DNA of 64,000 nucleotides from the NCBI GenBank assembly GCA_951802195.1, contig OX637620.1, positions 1,860,001 to 1,924,000 on the forward strand. The letters are read 5' to 3'. This document shows positions 1-11,845 of the stretch, in pieces. This DNA comes from Tausonia pullulans (taxonomy: Eukaryota > Basidiomycota > Tremellomycetes > Cystofilobasidiales > Mrakiaceae). Below the pieces are notes generated by a model. It was not told the origin of the DNA. It worked only from the letters and a program-made list of their open reading frames with translations, and searched no databases. The stretch's first letter is position 1. Each line of letters begins with the position of its first letter. The translations under genes were made by a program, and so were the position numbers.

Positions 1-1653
1 GTCATTTCTTTTCTTAAGGTGCGTGGCTGGCCCGACAGTCAGCGAGTTGCGCTGGCGATGGCCTGACATTCTGGTTCTTCTACACAGTATGCGCTCCGAT
101 GCGCCAATATTCTGTACCATTGTCGCTCTGTCCACGATTACGCATCATTTTCCTCTAGTTCCATCATTCCTCAATCGTCCTTCGCCCCGCCGCACTCCTC
201 CCCATCCGCCAGCTCTGCCCTCAGAAGCCTCCACCTACCACCATCACGCGTTCCCCACCCCTCCGAAACGCTTGATGTCTTCCAATGTGTCCTCCTCCTT
301 CCTCCGCCATCTCCACCTCCCAAGCCTGCTCCCTCGGGCCTGAGCAGCTTCCTTCCGCCCTTCTTCCGATCCTCAAGCAGCAATGTCGCCCAACGCTCCT
401 CTTCCAGGCCGCCCATCCGCTCTGCGCCCCTTGCCACGGACGGGTCTGAAACGAGGAAACGATCGCGGTCCCATACCCCCAAGAGGGAAGGGCAGGAGCA
501 GCACCGTTACCTTGTCTTCCTCATCGCCCTCCAGTTCTCCTCGCCGAGTCCTGCAGCGGAAAAGCGGCACCGGAGCCTCAGCCGGCGAGCACAGGCGAGG
601 AACGGCGGACGAGCGCCTAGCAGCGTTCGGTCGAGCAAGATGGGGAGTCGGAGCAGCTCTCTCAGCGGTGGACTTCATCACCCGGTATCCTCGACGGACA
701 ATCCGACGCACGCCATTCGAGGTCACTCGGACGAAAGTGGCGAATCGTCTGCGGTTGAGTCGGCAGCGTCTTCTGGAGGCGAACACGCTACCGTCCGGAG
801 ACCAGCCCTCTCGAGACAGTCTTCCCGGGTGAGAATGTCATCCGTGCACCCCTTCCCTGGATCACGCGCTTCTTCTCGAGGCGGATCGACGTCTCGGCCC
901 CCTTTGGACCGTCAGCACTCGATTCTCTCCATCACCCCGACATGCTTCGATAGTCCTCCGCCCTCTTCAATGGAGTCCGCCTCCGAGAGCCTGGTCTATG
1001 TCCACCTGTCGGACCCCCAAGCGCTCTCCGCCGTTCGACAAGCCTTATCCGCCGCCCCACCTCTCCCTCAGTCAGCCTCGAACTCGGCGCCATCCTCGCC
1101 TCTGCCTGTCCCGGTGTCGAGGGGGCTTATCTCTGCAACAACTGAGGAGGAGGATGAACCTCCACGAGGACGGTCGAAGGAAACCCGCTCCCATGGCTCA
1201 TACTCTTCGTCTGCCATCTCCGGCAGCTCCTCGACGCTCGATCGAAGCCTCCTTGTTGGCGGAGATGGGCGAACGGCCTCGCACAAGGCACGCCTCGAAA
1301 AGGATCATCACCTGGCCGAGTTCCCCGTCAGCGACGGCGCATTTACCCCGCTCGCCGGCCGGAGCCGCTCGACAACGCACTTAGATGTGCGCCAGCGTGA
1401 ATCAAGCACAGACGAGGAGGACCCCGACGAGCCTCTCTCCCCCACTCCGAACGGAAGGTCCCTCTTCACGCTTGACCTAGATGGCCTCTTCGCTAGCGCT
1501 GGAGGGCTTATCGGGCTTCCTTCCAAGGACGACCCGGCGACGCCGAAGTTGACCTCGGCGCTGGGGCTCGGCGTTCCGGCGGGGACGAGGGGGTTCCCCT
1601 TTGAGCGGACGAGGAGCTCGAGTGGGCGGCCTGGCGGGATGCTTGAGCTGTAG
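1..1653 (+). CDS. Ser/Pro/Arg-rich protein of unknown function, 3' part (5' end outside window)
   Basis: Only the C-terminal part is present. Bases 1-18 read in frame as VISFLK and are followed by a good donor (AAG|GTGCGT). An acceptor (tacacag) precedes base 88, and one open frame then runs to the TAG at 1651-1653. The first residues after the junction (YALRCANILYHC) look like ordered protein. The remaining ~500 residues are low complexity: Ser, Pro and Arg rich, with many RS/SRSS phospho-site-like runs and an acidic patch (STDEEDPDEPLS). An internal ATG at 640 could be mistaken for the start, but the frame is open well upstream of it. No domain is recognised. The protein is probably disordered and regulatory, by composition only. 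It converges on VPS45 with 180 bp between the stops. Confidence 0.6.
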
Positions 1654-1833
1654 ATAGACTCTTGTGTACATTTTTTTTTTTTACTTTTCTCAGTTCGGCA
1701 GCAGCAGTATCATCGACTTTCAACTCTAAACCATACTCGACACCAATGTAACGATTTCTCTCCCTCTTCCTTCCCCCTCCCTTTGTAGTAGAAGAAAAAA
1801 ATCAATCAATCACTGCAAAACAAACTCATCACT

Positions 1834-4824
1834 TCATTGCGGCGTCGGGGTTGATCCCGTCCTCCTCGCCTCGACGCCTTGTCTCATCCTCCCCAGCAAG
1901 CCTGTGCCGAGATCCCTCGCACCCATCAGTCCCGCATTCAGCCCCTCCTTCACCTTCGTGCTGTCAATCTGGATTGTGGGTCCCGAATTGTTGGCCGACG
2001 ACGTCCGATAGACGCCACCTGTGCCGACCTCGAAGTTGCCGAGCCGGAGGTTGATGGCGGAGCTCGTGAGCGGCGGGGAGCCGACGTTTGAGGCGGAAGA
2101 GGGGGTGTTGGCTGGTGGGGCGGGTGAGGGGGAGGAGGATGAAGGGATGAAAGGGAGGGAGGGAAGACCGATGTTCATGGGAGCCTGGACCGAGGCGAGG
2201 TTCGAGGGCGGGGAGTAGAAGGATGGGGGGAAGCCGCCCTTGGCGGAGGATTCAACCATGTCGAGGAAGCTAAAATGCATGTGCAGAACTCAGCGACCGG
2301 CATCCAAGAGTATTCGAGCCACAGAATCAGCCTCTCACCTCTGCGAATTGTGGACGCAGGTTCCACCGAGCAGGATCCGAGGGGCGGACGAGGCCCCTTG
2401 GGGTCCAGCCGCCGCCGCTGCTGCCAGCTGGTCGTTGAGGAGCGCAACGGCGCGAGCCTCCTCGTACGTCGTTCCACCGATCATGAAGAGGATGATATCC
2501 TGAGGCCTGGAAGAAGGAGTCAGTCACACATTTAACCAGAGGGTGGGTCGCCGCCAGGCGCACCTCTGGGTCCTCGCGGGGCCAGGGGGAATACCTCCCT
2601 CCTCAGTCTCGAGGAATGGGTAACTCGTCTCGCGGAGGCGGCCCTTGAGCAAGAGGTCGAGGGTCTGGAGAAGATGCGGTTTGTGCTGGGTGTAGACATT
2701 CTCGACACCCTGAGGATGCGCTCATCAGAAAGCGATGCTTCCTGCCAAAGCGAAAAACCCAAACTCACCTGGATGCCCTTGACGAGACTCTTCCCGCGCG
2801 AGAAGAAATTCTCGTTCATAAACAGGTCGTCTTGTCGCTGATCCGCGCCGGCATAGTTGAGCATGACATAAACCAGCTGGTGAGGGGGAGCATTTAGTCT
2901 CCTTATGTCGGTCGAATAATTCGAGACTGCTCACTCGGGCCCGATCCGGCTCCATCCCGTTCGTGATGAGCGTGTCGACGACATGGGAGATGGCGTTCGC
3001 CGAAAACTTCTGATACCTCAGCGCGTAGAGAATCGCCAGTCGCAACTTGTTGGCCTCTGGGATGGGCGAGATGAGCTGGTTGAGGACACTCTAGAATTGT
3101 TCATGGGCTAGTGTCAGCTCTCTGGGAAGATCCCATTGAAGAAGGGCGGTGACGCTATACGCACCTTGAGGTCACTCGTGTGACTCTCATTACTGGCGAG
3201 ACTCTGCTCGAGCTCCGACACGGCGAGCAAATCGTCCCGCTCGACAATTCGACTGAGCTCCCCTACAAGAGCGACGTGCTTGCTGACGTTACCGCCGAGC
3301 TTCTTGAACTCCGGGTACTCCTCGACAAAACGCTTCATGTCGGCGACCGTCTCGATCGCCGACGGGTTGGACGCGAGCGACTTGGCTTGGAACTCCTTGA
3401 CGTACGTTGCAAGTGAGGCTCCGAGGTCGCCGAAGTTGGAGAAGAGGTGGTTTGAGAAGAAGGGGTCGTGTGTCGGGGAAAGGATCGTCTCCTGATGAAT
3501 GGCGGAGAGGAAGGAGATGGGATAGTAAGCGGATGCAGGATGGACATGATAAAGAGGCTGAAACGGACCTTGAGCTCCGGCCTCGTCTCGTCCTCTATAC
3601 GGACCCGGCCGTTGACAATCCCAATGAGCTCGTGGACCATCGCTTGGTACGTCCACTGCGACAGCAGCGGAGTGACGGGGTCGTTCCTCCGGTCTGCGAT
3701 GCCAAACAGCCTGATTCAGCCAACCGTTGTTATAGCAGAATGAACAGGAAACGCACCAAGAATGATGAGCAATGGGCTAGCCCCACTCGTGCCCCGGAAC
3801 CCAAAGAGGTCGCCGTAGACGCCCCCAGCAGTCGACATGCCATAACCGACCTCGCCCGCGAGTTTCTTCGCGGTGGCCGACATGCGCTCCCATCGGATTA
3901 CGGGCTTCTTCTTCAGTGAGAGGAGTAGCGCGAGGAGCCCCTGCGTATGTAGGTCTAGGGAAGGCGGGTTAAACGTCTGTGGCGAGCTGCCGTAGAGGGA
4001 GAGCGGCGGGACGGGGGACTGCGATCGAAGGCGCGCGTCAGCGAAGCGATTTTGAAGCAGGGAAGGAGTGCAACCAGACTAACAGTCTTTGAAGGGAAGA
4101 GGGGCGGGAGAGATAGCGTGAAGAGACTTGGAAGGAGGGTGAGGTAATCGGCGAAGTATTCCTAGGGGGTGAAATGATGTCAGTTGTGCTTGCTGGTGCA
4201 AATCAAGGACGCTCTTCAGTAGTACCTGGACTTCTTTTACGACCTCAAACTCATCCGCCTGGGCAAGCATCTCGATCGCCGACTTTGTCAAGACGTTTGA
4301 GAAGTCTGGTCCATCGTCCTGGTGAGTCAATCCCATACATAACCAGAGACATCAAACGAAAATAGAGTGCACAACTCACATAGCCAGTAGCTACCATACT
4401 TTGGTTTCGAGATCTCCTCCTTGACCCACTCGAGCGTCTCCGGGTCCGGGGCAACAAACATGAGGCATTTGAGGTGCGACATCCTGTCTCGCGAGGCACT
4501 GACCCGCGCATCGGTCGGTTGACGCGTCAGTTCTGTGTCCATGTGGCCCACTTGCTCGCTTCCTCGACATCCGTAACTCACTTCTCGATGCGATCCGTCA
4601 GGTACACCTCGTGCGTTAGGAGTGAGCTTTGTGTCGTGGCAAGGGAAACGATGGGCGTCTGCGAGGGAGCCAGCGCTCGGTCGTTAGCGACGATGTCAGA
4701 CGGAGTGATGCAAGATCGCAAGAAATAGCCTCACAGTGTGGGCATCGAGGAGGAGGACCTTCATTCCGCCAACCTCGGTGAACATCTTGTCCAGATACGT
4801 CTGGATCGCCTTCTGTGTATCCAT
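1834..4824 (-). CDS. VPS45: Sec1/Munc18-family vesicle-fusion protein Vps45
   Basis: An SM protein that binds a Tlg2/syntaxin-16 type SNARE and controls fusion at the trans-Golgi and endosome. The start at 4824 gives [14 protein letters not shown] then [12 protein letters not shown], which matches the Vps45 N-terminus (QxYxxKM...[11 protein letters not shown]). The next exon gives [20 protein letters not shown] and DRIE, then [13 protein letters not shown], all typical of the first SM domain. Later exons carry [16 protein letters not shown], the helical stretch around [31 protein letters not shown], and [12 protein letters not shown] followed by FLDMV near the end. A Ser/Pro-rich tail of over 100 residues ends at the TGA at 1834 and is longer than in yeast Vps45. 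At least eight introns are implied by frame changes with CTCAC/GTGAGT-type donors. An ATG-like upstream extension to 4902 does not resemble the family and is not used. Confidence 0.93.
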
Positions 4825-7110
4825 CTCGGGCAGCTGCTGACTGTCGGACGCGACGGGACCTCGGAGCTGAGAGGAGGGGAACCGGGGCTGGAGAGCGAGC
4901 ACTAGCTATATTGGAACGGCCAGCTACTAGTGGATTCGACTTTGGGAAGAGACGGGCTAAGGCGTGCGAAGTCTGCTGAGTTGTGGTGCTGGTTGTTGGG
5001 ACAGAGCGGAATGGAAGCGAGCAACGCGAGCAGCGTCGGCCTCGCGCGTCAGGTGAGGAGGGTAAGGGAAGGACACTGCGTCCGCAGGCGACCTCATCTT
5101 GCGTGGGCTAGGGGAGCTTGGTCGCTCGTTGTAGATTTGTTCAAGCTCAATGTACCAAGGGAGCTAGAGCTTGAGCTTCCGATTGACCAGGAAGATCATG
5201 CATCGTATGACCGAGCTGTAATAAAACTACACTCATGCTAGAGACAGATCAATCACATATACCAGTCTCAAGACCGAGTCCCGCTCCCATCGCTCTTCCT
5301 CTCGCTCCTCCTCCTTTCTCAGTACGCTTACTTGCTCTCCATCGCCTTGACAACCTCAAAGGCTGCCCCTCCCGCCCTGCCCAAATGACCGCTGTTCTGA
5401 CAGTCCCCCAAGGGTAGCCCGAGACGTACTAGGTGGTGACTCCGAGAGCAAAAATAATGACGACGGTCACGACGACGACGGAGATTCAAAGGCCCGAAAT
5501 GGCGTTACTGGCCCATGAAATCGACAGATGAGGAAGGATCTGAGATTCAGCGCTGAAGAACCTTTGTGAATGGAGCACTGCCCACCCACAAAGAAGTAAG
5601 GGTCAAGAGGGAAAAGACCGCCTGGTCGAGACAAAAGCTACTCAGCAGGGTCTTATAGAGAAAAAGATGGTGATGCATCACCAGTAAAGGAGCTCAACCC
5701 GATCACAGCAGCGCCGAGATGTACATCCGCTTGGTCGGAATCTCCTTGAGATCTGACCCGACCCTCCCCAAGCTATACATACATCCCTTCTTATGTGTCC
5801 TGCACTGAACAGAGCGAAAGGGGATCTCGCTTCACCTTGACATGGAACGCTGCCACCCCCTTGGCCTCATCCCTCACCGCCTCAACGTCCTCCTCACCCT
5901 CCCCTCGGCTCTTCTTCCCACTGTCACTCACCCCCATACCGCTCTCCCTTTCGGCAAGTCAATTTCCCCGTCTCAGTCCTCGACACAGCCACCTCCACTC
6001 CCGAGGGCTCTAAATCGTTGCGACCTCGCGCTCCTTCTCACCAGGCATGAGCGGGGGACGCGGTCGGAGGTGGCGGAGCGGAGAAGAAGTGGTTCCGTTC
6101 GGCTTTGACGCTGACGGTGTGAAGACGGGGAGTCAGTGAGTGCGGGGAATGAGGCGAGCAGAGAGGATAAGAGAGGAAGGGATGAACAAAATCCGCCGGG
6201 TCTCACTGCGACGGAAGAGAGTCAGAGAGAAAAAAAAGAAGAAGATTTCCGACATATCGCAGATGGCGCTAGCGATAAGCTCCGCCAGATTACTGATGAC
6301 GACGAAGCGAGCGTTTCCAAGGCCGAAGTGGAACGATGAAGATGGGCGGTTTGAATTTGAGAATGAGGAGGGATATGATAGAGGCTTATGCTCGGCGGTA
6401 AGCTGGAGTAAAAGCATGCATACCCAGAGAGGTCGGCGGTGAGTACAAGCTAAAGGGAAGATGGACACCAGGCTGAATCACGCAGCTCCCTGAGTCGACA
6501 GACCGCAGACTCACAGGAATGGTGAGACTTGGGGAGACATGGCCGTTAGCAATCAGCTCGGCCAAGGGCAAGCAATGGCGAGGGAGGGCAACGTTCAAAC
6601 AACATCAACTCACCAGCCGACAGACCGATGATGATGTCCTTCGCAAGAGCAGGGTCCTGGGGTCCAAGCAGTACACGATCAACACCGACGTACCTTGTAC
6701 GAACGTGCAACGAATGACCAAGCGACTTGACTGACTCACGACGAGGGCCTTCATAGGACAATCGCTCTAGAATCGTAAGTGTAAGCAAAACCATCAATCC
6801 TTTAAATACAGGGACGAAGGGATGGATGTCATCATCAGCAAGATGATAGATGATAAACGAGAACGACTCCACTCACGACAGCCAGAACTCTTACATTCCG
6901 AACTGCGCACAAAGTGAGGCTCATCAAATAACCGACCGACGTCACGTTAAGGCAAGCAACGGAGCAAAACGAACAGCTAGCTAGAGTTGAGTTGAGGCAA
7001 GACAAAGAAAGGCGTGGCAAGACGTCGATCATAAGGAGGGAGGGGCACCACATTAAGGGAGGACGAACTCGGAAAAATTGGAAGGAGGGAGCGAGCGATG
7101 TTAGTTCTCT
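4825..7110. other. Gene-poor stretch between VPS45 and the TspO-like gene
   Basis: About 2.3 kb without a confidently recognisable gene. The left half (4.9-5.8 kb) holds the VPS45 promoter and shows no convincing coding frame. The minus strand at 6.5-6.9 kb carries at least four strong donor motifs (GTGAGT) within 370 bp, each after a short exon-sized segment, so a small intron-rich gene or non-coding transcript is possible (separate entry). A run of A bases lies near 6231. Reading frames on both strands between 5.8 and 6.5 kb conflict with each other and match no family I know. Confidence 0.5.
6500..6900 (-). other. Possible small intron-rich gene or spliced RNA
   Basis: On the minus strand, exon-like segments end in TGTC|GTGAGT (near 6875), CGTC|GTGAGT (near 6733), GCTG|GTGAGT (near 6608) and CCT|GTGAGT (near 6512). 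The second contains an ATG. Joined in phase to the third it reads MKALVDPALAKDIIIGLSAG, whose end resembles a membrane-segment start. The next junction could not be resolved: each acceptor I tried gave either an early stop or an unconvincing sequence. The length and shape would suit a small mitochondrial inner-membrane subunit, but I could not match one. Treat this as a hint of transcription and splicing, not as a gene call. Confidence 0.25.
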
Positions 7111-8612
7111 TTACGAGGATCCAGTAAGAGGAGCGCGCTCCTCGTCGTGAACTGTAGCATCAAAAGGCAAGTCAACAACCGGACCCCAAGCAGGAGGAGG
7201 TAACTCTCAACTCACGAAGAGCGATCGGGGATCCGTTCGAGGCACGCCATGTGAAGAAGAAGGCTTTGAAGACCCAGAAGGTCGAAAGGATCGCGAACGC
7301 AAGGGCCGACCAGTGGATGAAGGCATCCTTCTTCTGGTGCTCGAAGATGGCCCAAAGTACCTGGGTGAAGGTGAATTGGGTCAGAACAGCTTGATTATGT
7401 GTTCTCGAACTGATGGCGCTATTGCTCACCCAGGTGATGACGGCGGCTCCGGCGAGGTCTCCTTCCTGCGAGGAGAAGGCATAACCGACGGCGGTAACCT
7501 GTGGACAAGTGTGTCAATAGCTGATACAATGAAGAAGGGTTATCGACAAGCTGACCTCGAGGAAGAGTAGCGCAAGGAAGACAAAGACGTGGGTTCCGAC
7601 ACCCGCGTGGTGGTGGATCTCCCTTCCAAATGCCTCAAAGCCCGACAGGACGACGAGGACAAGCGCCCAAGCGTGGTAGAGCGAAAACGGGAGGACAGCG
7701 AAGATCTCGTCGCCAAGGGCTTTCTCGGAGTGTCCGACACGGGTGATAACATAGATGTTGGTGACAACGGCAGAGACGAGGAGGGAGAAGATGAAGGCGA
7801 CAATGTGCGAGCCCCGGATCTGCGAGAGGACGTCGGTGTTAGCGGGCGGATTGGCGCGACACGAGCGAGAGACGGAGGCATTGCCAGGCTCTAGCTAGGG
7901 CTTCTAGCTCCTTCCTCAACGGACTAAAACGGTGAACTCACGGCGAAACCCTGGTAGAGCGAGGAGAAGATGGCGAGGAGAGCGAAACGCCATGCGATCT
8001 TGTCGATGATGAGCTTCTTGCCGCTGAGATGAGTCGAGAAGAGAAGGGAAGTAATTAGCTGCTTGTACACCATGCAGAGTATGGTAACATCTCGCACCTG
8101 TCGAAGACTGGAGCAACATCATCGCGAACAAGGGGAGAGGAGAGGAAGGCGACGGCGGCCGCGTCAGTCGAACGACTTTCCTCGCGAGCACGGCACGGTC
8201 TTCCGTCCCGCCCAGTGAAAGCGAGAGCGAGACGACGTACACTGGTAGATGACAAAACCGAGAAGGAGCAGGTGAATCAAGGACCAAACGTAGTAGGCGT
8301 CTGAGTGAAGGGAGAAGCGGGTGAGCATCAGTGGGAGGGGAGGGACCTCAAGCGAGAGACGCTGCCGAGACCAGGGCCTTACAGGCGGCAGGGGTGATAT
8401 AGGTCTGCTTGCCGTACTCGCCCGTGAACGAGTAGACGTTGCCTCCGAGCTGAGTCGCGAAGAGAACGATGTTGACGATCTGATGTGGAACGCGGATGGA
8501 AGCGAGGCAGATTGACGTCAGTCCGAAAGCTGGGAAGGAGGAAGGAGGATGTGGAAAAGGACGAGGGGGTCACCTTGAGGACGATGCCGTCCATGATGGG
8601 AGCGAGAGGCAT
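7111..8612 (-). CDS. Multi-pass membrane protein, TspO/MBR-related type
   Basis: About seven short exons give a hydrophobic protein. Exon 1 (8574-8612) encodes MPLAPIMDGIVLK. The next reads IVNIVLFATQLGGNVYSF and then YITPAA. A phase-1 join to YAYYVWSLIHLLLLGFVIYQ gives the ITPAxYAxxxWxLIxLLLxGFVIYQ pattern that I associate with eukaryotic TspO/MBR-related proteins. Later exons give LIIDKIAWRFALLAIF, HIVAFIFSLLVSAVVTN, LPFSLYHAWALVLVVLSGF, FVFLALLFLE and HWSALAFAILSTFWVFKAFF, so about six to seven membrane spans. A short polar tail ends HDEERAPLTGSS at the TAA at 7111. The one weak junction is the exon around VRDDVAPVFD (about 8090-8140), where the acceptor is uncertain. Ligand and function are unknown. 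The family assignment comes from motif memory. Confidence 0.7.
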
Positions 8613-9075
8613 GATAGATGGGCTGGCTGGCTGGCTAAGAGAACACGAGCGAGAAGGGCGAGAAGTGGTGGTGGTTCGGGGAAGACAAGGGTGGCGGGTG
8701 TGTGAAGGAGGAAGGAAGCGAGGACGCTCCGCCCCGGCCCCGGCGCGGAGAGAGCCACCCCTCGGATGACGTCTTTCCATTCGCGTACGTGTGCGTCCCG
8801 CCCTTCCTTTGTTCTTTCTCCAGACGCCTCACGCGTCGTTATTCACTCCCCCGCTCAACAAGACACCACTCAGAACTGACGACAAACAGTGGCCGGCGCG
8901 TGCGTGCCAAGAGCAGTCAGAGAGCACGCAGCTTTGCTTCTTCGGCTTCCTCCGAAGGCGAGCCTTGTGTTGACCTGACCCTCTCTCTGTTTTCCTTGGT
9001 CGGGTGACCATGGCTTGAAACATCTCACATCTCCTCACTCCTCCTCCATCTCTGAAGCTCCGCCCCGCCTCCCTC
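8613..9075. other. Intergenic region between TspO-like gene and DUG1
   Basis: This 463-bp stretch holds the 5' flank of the membrane-protein gene and the 3' flank of the dipeptidase gene, both on the minus strand. It is pyrimidine-rich on one strand. No coding frame or clear regulatory motif was recognised. Confidence 0.5.
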
Positions 9076-11561
9076 TTACTCATGCGAAGCAGCAAGCTCG
9101 TGGAGGTACGATCCAAGGACCTTGGTCTGCATGGAAAACCGCGCACAGCCCAAAATCAGCCGGGGTCAGTTCTCCCCCTCTCTTCCCTCGCAGACTAAAG
9201 CGCGACCACTCACGCCCTTGATGTAGTTGTCCCTGTCGAGCTTCTCGTTGATCGAGTGCGCTCCATCATCACCCCTTCCCATGGGAAGAAGCAGGACGTT
9301 GACGCCGAGAGTGTCCGCGAATGAGAGCGTGACAGGGATGGAGCCACCCTCGCGGGTAAGGTCCGGGGTGACGCCGTAGATGGCCTCGGTGGCTGCAAGC
9401 TATGTCAGCTGGGCAGGCGGGAAAGGATGCACTCGGCCGCAGGGGACGCACCCTTCGAAGCAGCCCGGTACGAGTAGTGGTTGGGGTCGGCGACCCACGG
9501 CTTGCCGCCGTGGAGGTTCTCAATGGACATCTGTTGGAAGACGGGTCAGCATCAACGTGTCGAGTGCCGCGGAAAGAGGGCACGACGCACCGTGTTCTTC
9601 GAACCGAGCTTCTTGAACTCGGACTCGACGTGCTTGAAGACGAGCGCCTCGACGGCATCGGCTAGTACAGTCCCTCAGGGTCAGCTTTTACGCTCCTCGA
9701 ATGAGACGACACCTTCGAATCGACTCACGGGTCATGTCCGGAACCAGCCGAATCGAGAACTTTCCAATGACCGTCGCAGGGATGACCGTCTTCGCGCCCG
9801 GAGCATAGAACGCCCCCTCCACCCCATGCAGCGAAAGCGACGGCTCCCTCATCTTCGCAATCAGCCCCTCGACCTTGTCGTCCGAGATGCACGTCTTGGA
9901 TCCCGTCGCAGCCTCAAACTCCGAGGTCTCGAAGTTGATCTTCTCGTACCGGGCTCGCTCTTCGGCCGTAAGAGGAGCGACAAGGTCCGAGAGACCGGGG
10001 ATCAAAATCTGGCCAGAGGGAGTGACGAGAGTGCTGAGGACCTTCACGAGGTCGGTCACTGATGAAGTGGATGGGAGGTCAGACTGGCGATGTCATCGTT
10101 CAATCGCTCCCGCTTCAACTCACTGGGCTCGTGGACGACACCTCCAAAGACACCGGAGTGCAGGTCGCGGGCAGGGCCAGCGATCTTAAGGGAGACTGCG
10201 AGTGGGCAAAGAAAGTTCAACTCGTAGATCCCCCTTCAGGTATCGCCGCGCCAACATACAGTAGGCGATACCGCGGAGACCGTAGGTGAGGCACGGGGTG
10301 GTAGTGTTGAGCCAGTAGCTGTCAACCGAGGTGAATCGGGGGTCAGTCTCTGTTCCAAATTTCAGCGCGCGCGCTTGGACATACTTGTCCGAGATGCAGC
10401 AGACGTCGGTGCCCTTGAAGAATCCGTCCTTCTCCCTCTCGATGAGCTCGTCGAGACCCTCCGAACCCGACTCCTCCATGCCCTCGAAGCACATCTTGAG
10501 GTTGACGGGGAGCTCGATCCCAGACGCCTTGTGAGCCTCGAGAACGTTGATCCATCCGAGGATGGGACCCTTGTCGTCGGACGAACCACGGCCGATAAGA
10601 CGGCCTGGTGAAGAGTCGCGAACACCTGGTCAGTCAGATGGGCAATGTGTGTGTGTGTGTGCAGAGACGAACCATCCTCATGAGGAGTAAGGACGAAAGG
10701 ATCGGTGTCCCAGCCGTCCGACTTGAGTGCGGGCTGGACGTCTGTCGGGCAGCAGCCAAGAAGAACCATCAGCCCAACAACCTCTCTGTCTCTTGATGGA
10801 AGAAGCTGTCTGTCCGCTGACCGTAGTGGCCTGTGCAAACCGGAAAGAAGCGACGGGGGGAGGCATTTGATATCAGCACGGGGATGGACCGCATGGGCGA
10901 CGAAGAGAGGAGAGGAAGATAGAACTGACCGTAGACGAGGACGGTCTTCTTCTTCGGGTCGTTGCCTGGCAAAGACGAGTGATAAATGAGAATGGCTGCT
11001 CATCGTAACGAGATCGATTCGAGCAACGCACCGTACTGGGCGAGGACCGCGGGGGGGAGCTCGAGCTTGACACCGTCGAGGACCTGCTCTCCAAGGGGGA
11101 CCTTCTTGAGCTGCTCGCAGCCGAGGGCCTCAAGCTGGTTGTACACTGGGGGACAGAGTGTCAGGGAGCTGCCACGTACAGAAGAGAGAGGGCCATTTCT
11201 CACTGAAGTCGGCCATCTGAGAGTCGTCCGGTCGGAAGCGAGAGGATCAGCAGTCGTCGGACCGAGACGAGAGAACACGAGGGAGGCGGACCTCGAAGAC
11301 GTGCTTCCTGTTCATCGTAAACACCAGGTCAGCGGCCTTTGGATTTGAAAGAGCAAGCGGAAAACCACCGACCTGTAAGAAGCATCACCCGAGACGGACT
11401 GGCGGAGGAAGGAGCAGCGTATCGGAGTGGTCAGAAAGACAGCTCATCCGAGGTTGGTGGGAGGGAGAACGGACAGGGATGGCGACAGCGTCGGAGAGAC
11501 GCTTGATGAAGTCCTCCTCGTGGGAGTCGACGTAAGAGAGGAAGGCGGCGGGGGTGGTCAT
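9076..11561 (-). CDS. DUG1: Cys-Gly metallodipeptidase (M20 family, CNDP2/Dug1)
   Basis: A cytosolic dipeptidase that hydrolyses Cys-Gly and related dipeptides. With Dug2 and Dug3 it takes part in the alternative glutathione degradation route. The start at 11561 reads [20 protein letters not shown]. Further exons read [20 protein letters not shown] (metal ligand Asp), [20 protein letters not shown] (the catalytic Glu and metal ligand EE pair) and [20 protein letters not shown], all characteristic of the CNDP/Dug1 branch. Near the end is [18 protein letters not shown], then [20 protein letters not shown] with the last metal-binding His. The final small exon encodes [16 protein letters not shown] and stops at TAA 9076-9078. 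About ten introns are present. It is divergent from SWD1, with 284 bp between the start codons. Confidence 0.95.
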
Positions 11562-11845
11562 ATCAGAATGGAAGGGCAGGGAGGGAAGATGCGAGTTAGG
11601 AGAGACCAAGCAGGAAGAAAGGCTCGGCTTCCTCCGTGGCCGGGTCTCGCGTGGACGCCCTGCCTGTCTCTTCCCTTGACAGCCAAACCTCTCCTCCAAC
11701 CCTCGTCGACCACGAACACACATCGATCCTAGATCTCCGGCTCTCCTCCTCTCGATCTATTCCCTTTGATCTTAGCCACCTAGGCTCAGCCGCTCTCTCC
11801 CTCTCTCTTCAACCGCGCGCGCAGCGCGTTGGTCCTTCCGCTGCT
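11562..11845. promoter_or_regulatory. Shared divergent promoter, DUG1/SWD1
   Basis: These 284 bp separate two divergent start codons and must hold both promoters. The SWD1 side is strongly CT-rich (ctctccctctctcttc just upstream of its ATG), a common feature of fungal core promoters. No TATA box is evident. Confidence 0.45.

Noticed and set aside
640-1653. Gene start at ATG 640 for the first protein
   Set aside because: The same frame is open back to base 88, where it meets an acceptor, and continues in phase into bases 1-18. ATG 640 is internal.
4822-4902. Vps45 start at 4902 rather than 4824
   Set aside because: The extra 26 residues do not resemble the family, while the ATG at 4824 starts exactly at the conserved N-terminus.
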